Part shown: one piece after another, positions 32,274-40,321 of the stretch
How the letters are laid out: the number at the start of each line of letters is the position of its first letter
Numbering within the stretch: position 1 is the first letter of the stretch
Source of the DNA: Streptomyces sp. NBC_01460
Lineage (GTDB): Bacteria; Actinomycetota; Actinomycetes; Streptomycetales; Streptomycetaceae
DNA length: 64,000 nucleotides
Assembly (NCBI RefSeq): GCF_036227405.1
Contig: NZ_CP109473.1
Span: 1,922,001 to 1,986,000 of the forward strand
Direction: 5' to 3'
The notes under the pieces: model-generated
What the model was told of the DNA's origin: nothing
The model's input: only the letters and a program-made list of their open reading frames with translations
Databases searched by the model: none
Made by a program: the position numbers and the translations under genes

Positions 32274-33187
32274 CCCTTCACGGCGCCGGCGCTGAAGCCG
32301 GTGATGAGCCACTTCTGGATGAAGGCGAAGACGATGACCACCGGAACCGCGGCGATGACACCGCCCGCGGCCAGCGCCCCCAGGTCGACACTGTCGGCGC
32401 CGATGAGGGTGTTGAGGCCGACCGGGATCGTCTGCTTGTCCTGTTCGCTGAGGAACATCAGGGCGAACAGGAAGTGGTTCCAGCTGTGGACGAAGGCGAA
32501 GGAGCCGACGGCGATCAGACCGGGGCGCAGCAGCGGCAGGACGACGGCGCAGAAGGCCTTGAAGCGCGAGCAGCCGTCCACCCAGGCGGCCTCTTCGAGG
32601 GAGACCGGGACGTTCTTGATGAAGCCGCTGATCAGGATGATCGACAGGGGAAGCTGGAAGACGGTCTCCGCGATGACGACGCTCCCCAGGGAGTTGATCA
32701 TCTGGAGGTTCTTGAAGATCTCGAAGAGCGGCACGAGCATCAGGGCGCCCGGGATGAACTGCGAGCAGAGCAGCGCCAGCATGAAGGCGCCCTTGATCTT
32801 GAAGTCGAACCGGGCCAGGGCGTAGCCGCCGGCCAGCGCGACCAGGGTCGTGGCGATCAGCGTCGCGACGCCGACGATCATGCTGTTCTGGAAGAAGAGG
32901 GCGAAGCTGCGCTCGTTCCAGACCTTGGAGAAGTGGTCCCCCGTCATGGGCCAGGGCACCAGGGAGGTGGAGCCGGCGGGCCGTACGGCGAAGAGGAACA
33001 TCCAGTAGAACGGGATGAGCGTGAAGAGCAGGTAGATGCCGAGCGGCACGTAGATCTGCCAGCGCGGTACGTCGTCGAAGGCGCGCTCGCGCTTGGTCCG
33101 GCGGTGCGAGGAGGGCGGCGGGACGTCGTCCCGCCGGGAGAGCCCGGGCGTGCGGGCGTCGTTCTTCTCTACGAGTGCGGCAGTCAC
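32270..33187 (-). CDS. Sugar ABC transporter permease (MalG type)
   Basis: 305 residues with a long charged N-terminus (about 40) and six membrane helices. The inner loop EEAAWVDGCSRFKAFCAVVLPLLRPG is the EAA motif that contacts the ATPase. GTG start at 33187 overlaps the stop of the MalF-type gene (GTGA). No ATPase gene lies in the operon; in Streptomyces such CUT1 systems are usually energised by the shared MsiK ATPase coded elsewhere. Confidence 0.95.
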   Translation of the reverse strand: MTAALVEKNDARTPGLSRRDDVPPPSSHRRTKRERAFDDVPRWQIYVPLGIYLLFTLIPFYWMFLFAVRPAGSTSLVPWPMTGDHFSKVWNERSFALFFQNSMIVGVATLIATTLVALAGGYALARFDFKIKGAFMLALLCSQFIPGALMLVPLFEIFKNLQMINSLGSVVIAETVFQLPLSIILISGFIKNVPVSLEEAAWVDGCSRFKAFCAVVLPLLRPGLIAVGSFAFVHSWNHFLFALMFLSEQDKQTIPVGLNTLIGADSVDLGALAAGGVIAAVPVVIVFAFIQKWLITGFSAGAVKG

Positions 33188-34122
33188 TTGTGGTCGCCTC
33201 CGAACTTGCTCAGGCGCAGATAGACGATCGAGCAGAAGAGGAGGATCACGAAGGCGACGGTGGTCAGCGCGGACGCGTATCCGAAGTCGTGGCCCTCGAT
33301 GCCGGTATTGGCGACGTAGAGCGGGAGGGTGGTGGTCTCGCCCGCCGGCCCGCCGCCGGTGAGGGTGTAGAGGAGGTCGACGTTGTTGAACTCCCAGACC
33401 CCGCGGAGCAGGGTGGCGAGGATGATCGCGTCGCGCAGGTGCGGGAGCGTGATGTGGAAGAACTGCCGCATCCGGCCCGCGCCGTCGACCGACGCCGCCT
33501 CGTACAGCTCCTTGGAGACCGACTGCAGGTCGGCGAGGATGAGGATGGCGAAGAAGGGGACCCCGCGCCAGAGTTCGGAGACGGTGGCCGCCCAGAAGAC
33601 GGTCCCGGTGTCGGAGAGGACCGAGGTGCCGTACTCACCGATCCCGGCGTCCGCGAGGTAGCGGCTGAAGCCGGTCGACGAGTTGTAGAGCAGGATCCAG
33701 ATGGTGCTGGTGAGCACACCGGAGACGGCCCAGGGCGAGAAGACCATGGCGCGGGAGATGCCGCGTCCGACGAAGCTCTGGTTGACGATCAGCGCGAGCG
33801 CGAGGCCGAGCGCCAGCTGGAGGGTCACCTGGGTGAAGACCCACTGGGCGCTGAAGCCGAGCGTCGACCAGAACTGGTCGTCCTCGGTGAAGATCCGGGT
33901 GAAGTTGTCGAAGCCGGCGAAGCCGTTCCGCCACGGCTTGGTGACGTTGTAGTCCTGCAGGCTGTAGTAGAAGACGCTGATCACCGGATAGGCGATGAAG
34001 CCCAGCATCAGCAGGCCCGCGGGTGCGATCAGCAGGTACGGCAGGCGGCGGGGACTGGCCGAACGGCGCTTCGGCGCCTGCCCCTTGGGGGGCGGTGTGG
34101 CCACGGCTGCGGATTGGGCCAT
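33184..34122 (-). CDS. Sugar ABC transporter permease (MalF type)
   Basis: 312 residues, six membrane helices after a short basic N-terminus (KRRSASPRRLPYLLIAPAGLL). The EAA loop reads LYEAASVDGAGRMRQFFHITLPHLRD. First gene of the import/degradation operon that runs through MalG, the micro frame, dehydrogenase, PmoA-like and GH43 genes, each joined by 4-bp overlaps. A LacI-type operator-like palindrome lies about 55 bp upstream. Confidence 0.95.
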   Translation of the reverse strand: MAQSAAVATPPPKGQAPKRRSASPRRLPYLLIAPAGLLMLGFIAYPVISVFYYSLQDYNVTKPWRNGFAGFDNFTRIFTEDDQFWSTLGFSAQWVFTQVTLQLALGLALALIVNQSFVGRGISRAMVFSPWAVSGVLTSTIWILLYNSSTGFSRYLADAGIGEYGTSVLSDTGTVFWAATVSELWRGVPFFAILILADLQSVSKELYEAASVDGAGRMRQFFHITLPHLRDAIILATLLRGVWEFNNVDLLYTLTGGGPAGETTTLPLYVANTGIEGHDFGYASALTTVAFVILLFCSIVYLRLSKFGGDHK

Positions 34123-34175
34123 GACGCGTCTCCGATCTCTGGGAAGTGCTGGATGTGCCGTGCGTTCGGTGCATG

Positions 34176-34191
34176 GTGCAAGCGCTTACCG
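34176..34191. promoter_or_regulatory. LacI-type operator-like palindrome upstream of the ABC operon
   Basis: GTGCAAGCGCTTACCG, centred on AAGCGCTT at 34180-34187. LacI-family sugar regulators typically bind such AAGCGCTT-centred dyads. No lacI gene lies in the window, so the regulator would be encoded elsewhere. Confidence 0.5.
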
Positions 34192-34243
34192 CATGCCGTT
34201 CGGTATCCCGGACGACGCGGTGCGCGGAATTCCTCTTCGCGGT

Positions 34244-35989
34244 TCAGCCCGCGTACGGGTCGGGCACTTCTCCCTGCCGGGCCAGGAACGTGAAGTCGCA
34301 GCCGGTGTCGGCCTGGGTGATCTGGTCCTGGTAGAGCGCCCCGAATCCGCGCCCGTAGCGGGCGGGCGGCTCGGTCCACCCGGACCTGCGGAGCTCCAGC
34401 TCCTCGTCGGTGACGTCGAGGTGGAGCAGCCGCGCCTCGACGTCCAGGGTGATCAGGTCACCGGTGCGGACCAGCGCGAGCGGCCCGCCGACGAAGGACT
34501 CGGGTGCGATGTGCAGGACGCAGGCGCCGTAACTGGTGCCGCTCATCCGGGCGTCGGAGAGCCGCACCATGTCCCGTACGCCCTGCTTCAGCAGGTAGTC
34601 GGGGATGGGCAGCATGCCGTACTCCGGCATCCCGGGGCCGCCCTTGGGGCCGGCGTTGCGGAGCACCAGCACGTGGTCCGGGGTGAGGGCCAGGGCCGGG
34701 TCGTTGATGGTGCGCTGCATCTCCTTGTAGTCGTCGAAGACGACCGCCGGTCCGGTGTGGCGCAGCAGGTGGGGCTCTGCGGCGATGTGCTTGATGACCG
34801 CGCCGTCCGGGCACAGGTTGCCGCGCAGGACGGCGACACCGCCCTCCTCCGCCAGCGGGTTGTCCCGCTCCCGGATGACCTCGGAGTTGTGGACGAGCGC
34901 CCCGTCGAGCTGTTCGCGCATCGTGGCGTGCGTGACGGTGGGCCGGTCCAGGTGGAGCACGTCGGTGAGCCGTGCCAGGAACCCGGGGAGTCCTCCGGCG
35001 AAGTGGAAGTCCTCCATCAGGTACTTCCCGCCGGGGCGGAGGTTGGCGAGGACGGGCACGGTGCGGGCGATGCGGTCGAAGTCGTCCAGGGTGAGCTTCA
35101 CCCCGGAGCGGCCCGCCATCGCGATCAGGTGGATGACGGCGTTGGTGGAGCCGCCGAGCGCGAGGACCGTGGCGACCGCGTCCTCGTAGGCGTCCGCCGT
35201 GAGGATCCGTGACAGCTTCAGCTGTTGCCACACCAGTTCGACGATCCGGATCCCGGACTGCGCCGCCATCCGGTCGTGACCGGAGTCCACGGCCGGGATG
35301 GACGAGGCGCCCGGCACCGTGACGCCCAGCGCCTCGGCGGCGGCCGTCAGGGTCGAGGCGGTGCCCATCGTCATGCAGTGGCCGGGGGAGCGGGCGAGGC
35401 CGTTCTCCAGCTCGGCCATCTCGCAGTCGCCGATGAGGCCGGCCCGCTTGTCGTCCCAGTACTTCCACATGTCCGTGCCGGAGCCCAGGACCTCGTCGCG
35501 CCAGTGGCCCGGCAGCATCGGCCCGGCCGGCACGAAGACCGTCGGCAGGTCGACGGAGGCGGCGCCCATCAGCAGCGCGGGCGTGGACTTGTCGCAGCCG
35601 CCCAGCAGCACGGCGCCGTCGACGGGGTAGGAGCGCAGCAGCTCCTCCGTCTCCATCGCCAGCAGGTTGCGGTAGAGCATCGGGGTGGGCTTCTGGAAGG
35701 TCTCCGAGAGCGTGGAGACCGGGAACTCCAGCGGGAAGCCGCCCGCCTGCCAGACCCCCCGCTTGACCGCCTGCGCGCGCTCGCGGAGATGGACGTGGCA
35801 GGGATTGATGTCGGACCAGGTGTTGAGGATCGCGATGACCGGCTTGCCCAGGTGCTCCTCGGGGAGGTAGCCGAGCTGACGGGTGCGGGCGCGGTGACTG
35901 AACGAGCGGAGCCCGTCCGTGCCGTACCACTGGTGGCTGCGCAGTTCCTCGGGAGCGAGGCGGCGGCCCGCCGACGACGCGCCGGTCAT
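34244..35989 (-). CDS. IlvD/Edd-family aldonate dehydratase (L-arabinonate type)
   Basis: 581 residues; the start at 35989 is fixed by the ATGA overlap with the DHDPS-like gene. Fe-S/Mg2+ dehydratase: Cys ligands in NTWSDINPCHVHLRE, LLGGCDKSTPALLMG and SPGHCMTMGTAST, and the active-site region KGGPGMPEYGML with SDARMSGTSYGACVLH. Length and the GTASTLTAAAEALG/HNSEVIRERDNPLAEEGG pattern fit the sugar-acid branch (L-arabinonate/D-xylonate/galactonate dehydratases) rather than IlvD proper. It dehydrates an aldonate to a 2-keto-3-deoxy acid, passed to the coupled DHDPS-like enzyme. Confidence 0.9.
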   Translation of the reverse strand: MTGASSAGRRLAPEELRSHQWYGTDGLRSFSHRARTRQLGYLPEEHLGKPVIAILNTWSDINPCHVHLRERAQAVKRGVWQAGGFPLEFPVSTLSETFQKPTPMLYRNLLAMETEELLRSYPVDGAVLLGGCDKSTPALLMGAASVDLPTVFVPAGPMLPGHWRDEVLGSGTDMWKYWDDKRAGLIGDCEMAELENGLARSPGHCMTMGTASTLTAAAEALGVTVPGASSIPAVDSGHDRMAAQSGIRIVELVWQQLKLSRILTADAYEDAVATVLALGGSTNAVIHLIAMAGRSGVKLTLDDFDRIARTVPVLANLRPGGKYLMEDFHFAGGLPGFLARLTDVLHLDRPTVTHATMREQLDGALVHNSEVIRERDNPLAEEGGVAVLRGNLCPDGAVIKHIAAEPHLLRHTGPAVVFDDYKEMQRTINDPALALTPDHVLVLRNAGPKGGPGMPEYGMLPIPDYLLKQGVRDMVRLSDARMSGTSYGACVLHIAPESFVGGPLALVRTGDLITLDVEARLLHLDVTDEELELRRSGWTEPPARYGRGFGALYQDQITQADTGCDFTFLARQGEVPDPYAG

Positions 35990-36888
35990 ATGGACCACCC
36001 GGCGACCAGGGAGGCGACCTCGGCGCGCTGCGCCTCGGGCAGCACCCGGCTGGGCGCGCGTACGTCGCGGCGGCAGAGCCCGAGGGAGGCCAGGGCCTCC
36101 TTGACGACCGTCACGTTGTTCGCGGACTGCCGGTCGGCGCGCAGGTCCTCGAAGCGGCGGATCTGCTCCCAGACCTTCATCGCGGCGAGGTAGTCGCCCG
36201 CGCGGAGCGCCTCGATCATGGCGATCGAGACGCCGGGGGCGACGTTGACGAGCCCGGAGGTGAATCCGGTGGCGCCGGTGGCGAAGTAGGAGGGGGCGTA
36301 CAGCTCGGCGAGCCCGGCGACCCACACGAAGCGCTCCAGGCCGGCGTCGCGGGCGAACGCGCCGAAGCGGGCGGCGTCCGGGACGGCGTACTTCACCCCG
36401 ATGACGTTGGGGCAGCTGTCGGCGAGCTCGGCGAGGCGCTCACCGGCGAGCAGCGGGTTGCGGACGTACGGCACGACCCCCAGCCCGGGGACGGCCTCGG
36501 CGATGGCCCGGTGGTAGTCGATCCAGCCGTCCTGCGAGACGTAGGGGTGCACCGGCTGGTGCACCATCACCATCGCCGCTCCGCAGTCCCTCGCGTGCTC
36601 GGCGGCGGCCACGGCGGTCGGCACGTCGTGGCCGACCCCGACCAGGACGGTGGCACGGCCACCCGTCTCCTCGACGGTGAGCTCGGTGACGGTACGCCGC
36701 TCGTCGGGGGTGAGCGCGTAGAACTCACCGGTGTTGCCGTTCGGGGTGACGATGCGGACGCCGCCGTCGAGCAGCCGTCGCAGCAGGGCCCGGTGCGCCG
36801 GGATGTCGATGCCGCCGTCCTCGGCGAACGGAGTCACCGGGATCGCCACAACGTCTGCGAGGGCCGCCTTCAGCGGGGAGAAGTCCAT
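35986..36888 (-). CDS. DHDPS-family 2-keto-3-deoxyaldonate dehydratase or aldolase
   Basis: 300 residues from ATG 36888, behind GAAAGG; a GTG at 36942 overlapping the GntR stop is an alternative that adds 18 residues. TIM barrel of the dihydrodipicolinate synthase superfamily with TPNGNTGEFYAL, the Tyr in VPYVRNPLL and the Schiff-base Lys in VIGVKYAVPD. Paired with the aldonate dehydratase it most likely converts L-2-keto-3-deoxyarabinonate to alpha-ketoglutarate semialdehyde (dehydratase route) or splits it (aldolase route). The presence of the semialdehyde dehydrogenase at 10776-12296 favours the first. Confidence 0.88.
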   Translation of the reverse strand: MDFSPLKAALADVVAIPVTPFAEDGGIDIPAHRALLRRLLDGGVRIVTPNGNTGEFYALTPDERRTVTELTVEETGGRATVLVGVGHDVPTAVAAAEHARDCGAAMVMVHQPVHPYVSQDGWIDYHRAIAEAVPGLGVVPYVRNPLLAGERLAELADSCPNVIGVKYAVPDAARFGAFARDAGLERFVWVAGLAELYAPSYFATGATGFTSGLVNVAPGVSIAMIEALRAGDYLAAMKVWEQIRRFEDLRADRQSANNVTVVKEALASLGLCRRDVRAPSRVLPEAQRAEVASLVAGWSI

Positions 36889-36938
36889 GCGGACTGACCT
36901 TTCGTCGAGGTGCTGGTGAGCCGTGTCCAGCTGGTGGT

Positions 36939-37595
36939 TCACGTCGTGTCACCCCCGTCTTCGTCGTCGGGGAAGGCACGGCGTACGAACGATGCGATGT
37001 GGTCGTGCAGGGCCCCCGCGGCGGCCTCCGCGTCGTCGGCCAGGGCGAGCCGCAGGATCTCGCGGTGCTCGGCCGCCTCGCGCTCCCAGGACGGGATCGC
37101 CGACCAGGCGACGGTCGACACCAGTGCGGCCTGGTCGCGGATCTCGTCGAGCATCCGGGCGAGCAGCGGGTTGCCGCAGGGCAGGTAGAGCGCCCGGTGG
37201 AAGTCCCGGTTGGCGAGCGACCTGTCCGCCTTGTCGACCGCCGAGTCGGAGCGCTCCAGGGCCTCCTGGGCCGCTTCCAGCGAGACCTTGCGGGTGATGG
37301 AGCGGCGCAGCGCCTCCGGCTCGAGGAGCAGGCGGACGTCGTACACCTCCCGGGCCATCGTCGCGTCGACGAGCCGGACGGTGGCTCCCTTGTACTGGCT
37401 CATGACCACGAGCCCGGTACCGGCGAGCGTCTTCAGCGCCTCACGCACGGGGGTCTTCGACACCCCGAACTGTGCGGCGAGTTCGGTCTCCACGAGTGCC
37501 TGTCCCGGCTTCAGCTGTGCGGTGAGGATGGCGTGCTTGATCGCCTCCAGCACGTACTGGGTCCTGGACGGGATGGGGGCAGGCGCAAAGGTCAT
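36939..37595 (-). CDS. GntR-family regulator, FadR subfamily (FCD domain)
   Basis: 218 residues. N-terminal winged helix (about 10-75: YVLEAIKHAILTAQLKPGQALVETELAAQFGVSKTPVREALKTLAGTGLV). C-terminal all-helical FCD domain, whose metal-site residues fit D-x-x-x-H in NRDFHRALYLPCGN and H in AAEHREIL. FCD regulators sense organic acids such as galacturonate, gluconate or their keto-deoxy products. It heads the operon with the two dehydratases and is probably autoregulated from the palindromic region just upstream. Confidence 0.93.
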   Translation of the reverse strand: MTFAPAPIPSRTQYVLEAIKHAILTAQLKPGQALVETELAAQFGVSKTPVREALKTLAGTGLVVMSQYKGATVRLVDATMAREVYDVRLLLEPEALRRSITRKVSLEAAQEALERSDSAVDKADRSLANRDFHRALYLPCGNPLLARMLDEIRDQAALVSTVAWSAIPSWEREAAEHREILRLALADDAEAAAGALHDHIASFVRRAFPDDEDGGDTT

Positions 37596-37630
37596 GGGTG
37601 AAGAGCTCTCGCATCTCGCGTATCGCGTCT

Positions 37631-37652
37631 CATATATGACGTACGAAGTACG
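37631..37652. promoter_or_regulatory. Palindromic operator candidates upstream of the GntR gene
   Basis: CATATATG (37631-37638) is followed by CGTAC-GAA-GTACG (37640-37652), an exact 13-bp inverted repeat, 36-57 bp ahead of the GntR start. The AT-rich step is rare in this genome region and suits a promoter with an overlapping FadR-type site. Confidence 0.5.
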
Positions 37653-37781
37653 ACGCGGATGAAGCTAGAGCCGCGGGAATGTTTCGTCAACGCTTCTGGC
37701 AAAAGAAGTTCACCGACCTCGCGACGGCGGGGGCACGGACGGCGGCCCGTACGGCTCCGCGGTCCGGGGGCGGAAACGGCA

Positions 37782-37810
37782 CAGGCCCCCGGCCGCACGC
37801 CGGGGACCTG
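37782..37810 (-). terminator. Hairpin behind the uncharacterised TIM-barrel gene
   Basis: Arms 37782-37793 and 37799-37810 pair over 12 positions with one mismatch around CGCAC, 29 bp beyond the stop at 37839. Confidence 0.7.
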
Positions 37811-37838
37811 CGCTTCGAGGGTGGGAGACGGTCCGCGG

Positions 37839-39023
37839 TCAGCCGCCGCGGACCGCGGAGAGGGCGTCGCCGACGGCGGCGAGATCCGGACCGGAGGCCA
37901 GACCCGCGTGGTACAGGCGCAGTTGGTCCGCACCGAGCGAGGCCGCGTGCGCGGCGTCGCGCTCCAGGGTGCCGGGGCTGCCGCCCATGCCGCTCACCAC
38001 GTTGAAATTCGCGGCCAGCACCCCGGACAGCCCGGCGAACGGGCCGAGCACCGCCTCGCGCGCCGCGTCGCCGCCGGTGCAGGGCAGCACGACCCCGTCG
38101 GCCGTGGACAGGATGTGGGCGGGGTCGGTCCCCACGTTGGCGCCGGTGCGGTGGGAGGCCGGGTCGGCGTGGAGCAGGACCTGGAAGTCCGGCCCCGCCG
38201 CCGCGCCCCGCACAGCGGCGACAGCCGCCTCCTGGAGGCCCCTGGCGACCTGGACGCGCCATCGGAGGGTGGCGTCCGCGAGGCCCGCGCCGAGCAGCTT
38301 CTCCACCCCGGCCCAGCCCTGCTCCCCGGATCCCGGCCCGGCCCAGACGGGTTCCAGGGCGCGGCGCACGGCGTCGCGCAGCTCGTCGGGGTCCAGGCCC
38401 ACCGAGGCGTAGCCGGCGCGGCAGTCGGAGCAGAAGCAGAGGGACATCAGGTACTGCGCCGCGTCGCCGAGCGCGACCCCGGAGACCTTGTCGTGGGCGT
38501 GCAGATGGGCGAAGCCGTACCAGCCGCAGGACTCCAGCTCCGTACCCGACGTCCCGGGGCGTACGGCCGCCTCCGCCGCCAGGTCCACCAGGTAGGCGTG
38601 AACGGCGGGCCGTGCGATGCACGGCGCCCAGGGGTAGCGGTCCCCGTAGGCGTTGACCACGGAGGTGTCCGGATGCTCCGCGCCCAGGCGGGAGTTGTGC
38701 GCGAGCACCACCCAGGAGTGCACCTGGAGGCCGGCCGCCGCCAGGGCCTCGGCGGCCTCGGCGTAGGGGTCGTCCCCCGCCACCCAGGACTGCCCGTAGG
38801 GGCGGAGCTCCCGTCCCGCCCACCGCGCGGTGTCCGGCGGGTAGAGCACCGCCGCGTGTTCGGCGGTGACGATCCGGCGGCAGGGGTGGCGCGGGGTCAG
38901 GGCCCGGGTGGAGTGGTAGGCGGAGGCGAGCGTCACCTGTTCGACGCCCAGAACGGCGAGGCGGGCGGGGGCGGCCGGGTCCCCCACGACGTCCCAGGGG
39001 TACAGGAAGGCGGAGGCCTTCAT
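37839..39023 (-). CDS. Uncharacterised protein of a family-10-glycosidase-like barrel type
   Basis: 394 residues, cytoplasmic. The start reads MKASAFLYPWDVVGD. Features: VTLASAYHSTRALTPRHPCRRIV, LQVHSWVVLAHNSRLGAEHPD, HAYLVDLAAEAA and a Cys-x-Cys-x-x-Cys run in LCFCSDCRAGY. The layout resembles the 'hypothetical glycosyl hydrolase-like' TIM barrels in which such a Cys-rich loop follows strand 4 or 5. Its ATG overlaps the TGA of the KdgD-type gene by 4 bp, so it is translated with a galacturonate-pathway enzyme and presumably acts on a related uronic or aldaric compound. No experimentally characterised relative is known to me. Confidence 0.75.
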   Translation of the reverse strand: MKASAFLYPWDVVGDPAAPARLAVLGVEQVTLASAYHSTRALTPRHPCRRIVTAEHAAVLYPPDTARWAGRELRPYGQSWVAGDDPYAEAAEALAAAGLQVHSWVVLAHNSRLGAEHPDTSVVNAYGDRYPWAPCIARPAVHAYLVDLAAEAAVRPGTSGTELESCGWYGFAHLHAHDKVSGVALGDAAQYLMSLCFCSDCRAGYASVGLDPDELRDAVRRALEPVWAGPGSGEQGWAGVEKLLGAGLADATLRWRVQVARGLQEAAVAAVRGAAAGPDFQVLLHADPASHRTGANVGTDPAHILSTADGVVLPCTGGDAAREAVLGPFAGLSGVLAANFNVVSGMGGSPGTLERDAAHAASLGADQLRLYHAGLASGPDLAAVGDALSAVRGG

Positions 39024-39979
39024 TTCGCCTCCTCCGCGCGGTACTTCTCCAGCAGGGCGCGGCCGTCGGCGATGATCGAGGTCAGCTCCTCGACGTGCTC
39101 GGCCGACGGCTCGGTGAGCGGGGTGCGCACCGGGCCGACGTCCAGGCCCTCCAGCCGGACCGCCGCCTTCACCAGCGACACCGCGTAGCCGCGGCCCTTG
39201 GCCCGCAGTTCGACGAGCGGCCGGTAGAAGTGGTCGAGCAGCGCGTTGACCAGGTCGTCGTCGCCGGAGTCCAGCGCCCGGTAGAAGGCCAGGGCGATGT
39301 CGGGCGCGAACGCGAAGACGGCGGAGGAGTACAGCGTGACGCCGATGCCCCGGTAGGCGAGCCCGGTGAGCTCGGCGGTGGGCAGCCCGTTGAAGTACAG
39401 GAAGTCCTCGCCGGGCAGTCCGGTGCGTACGGCGCTGACGATGCGCTGCATCAGGTCGAGGTCGCCGTAGCCGTCCTTGAGGCCGATGATCCCGGGGGTC
39501 CGGGCCAGGGCGACGACGGTCTCCGGGGTGAAGACCGCGTTGTCCCGCTGGTAGACGACCGTCTCCAGGGAGGTGGCGGCCGCGAGGGCGGTGTAGTGCG
39601 CCAGCAGGCCCTCCTGGCCGGCGACGACGAGGTAGGGCGGCATGGCGAGGAGCCCGTCCGCGCCGGCCTCCTCGGCGAGCTTCGCGAACTGGACCGCGAG
39701 GGCCGTGCCGTAGCCGGCTCCGGCGACCACGGGCACCTGCCCCGCGGCCTCCTCGACGGCGGCCCCGACGACGAGCCGGAACTCCTCCGGCGTCAGCGCG
39801 TGGAACTCGCCGGTGCCGCAGCAGGCGAAGACGGCTGCCGCGCCGGCGTCGATCCCCGCGCGCACATGCGCGCGGAAGGCGTCCGGATCGACGGCGCCGT
39901 CCGGCCCGTAGGCGGTGACGGGGAAGAAGAGCGGCCCGGCGACATCGGTGAGTCGGGCGGCAAGGGGGGCTGAGGTCAC
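39020..39979 (-). CDS. 5-dehydro-4-deoxyglucarate dehydratase
   Basis: 319 residues from GTG 39979, behind CAGGGAG; an in-frame TTG at 40012 adds 11 residues without a ribosome site. DHDPS superfamily. The FPVTAYGPDGAVDPDAF start, CCGTGEFHALTPEEF substrate loop, VYQRDNAVFTPET and Lys in IIGLKDGYGDLD match the KdgD group, which converts 5-keto-4-deoxyglucarate to alpha-ketoglutarate semialdehyde plus CO2. It follows the uronate dehydrogenase step through galactarate. Divergent from the uronate dehydrogenase gene across a 342-bp control region. Confidence 0.92.
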   Translation of the reverse strand: MTSAPLAARLTDVAGPLFFPVTAYGPDGAVDPDAFRAHVRAGIDAGAAAVFACCGTGEFHALTPEEFRLVVGAAVEEAAGQVPVVAGAGYGTALAVQFAKLAEEAGADGLLAMPPYLVVAGQEGLLAHYTALAAATSLETVVYQRDNAVFTPETVVALARTPGIIGLKDGYGDLDLMQRIVSAVRTGLPGEDFLYFNGLPTAELTGLAYRGIGVTLYSSAVFAFAPDIALAFYRALDSGDDDLVNALLDHFYRPLVELRAKGRGYAVSLVKAAVRLEGLDVGPVRTPLTEPSAEHVEELTSIIADGRALLEKYRAEEAK

Positions 39980-40022
39980 GGGCGCTCCCTGAGCAGATTC
40001 AGGCGTGCACAATTATGATCGG

Positions 40023-40185
40023 CGTCCATATTTCTGAACGGCGCCACGCTAAGGCAGCCGCGCGGCGCTGGTCAAGACGCGAACACCCGACCCCGGGACG
40101 AACCTGCCGACACCGAGCGACACTTGACGCGGTCCGTCGTGACTTCTTATTTTGTCCACGCATGTGAATGCCGTCCATGAATTTG
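40023..40185. promoter_or_regulatory. Divergent control region of the KdgD-type and uronate dehydrogenase operons
   Basis: The region is AT-rich for this genome. It repeats a GTCCA-based element: CGTCCATATTTCTG (40023-40036), TGTCCACGCATGTG (40153-40166) and CGTCCATGAATTTG (40172-40185). The first lies close to the KdgD start, the others near the probable start of the dehydrogenase transcript. They look like sites of one regulator serving both directions. No other gene is seen here. Confidence 0.45.
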
Positions 40186-40321
40186 ACGCACCGGGCGGTT
40201 GCGTGACATCCGCGTGCCCCACGTACCCCGCAGGTCCCACGTCCGGCCACACGCAGCACAGCACCGCACCGTCCGCGCACGCCGCGCCCGCGCCCTGCGC
40301 CCGCACCGAGGAGATCTTCAT

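Noticed and set aside
37659..39188. Long plus-strand frame opposite the barrel-type gene
   Set aside because: Pure shadow of the minus-strand gene with Gly/Arg/Val-rich composition.
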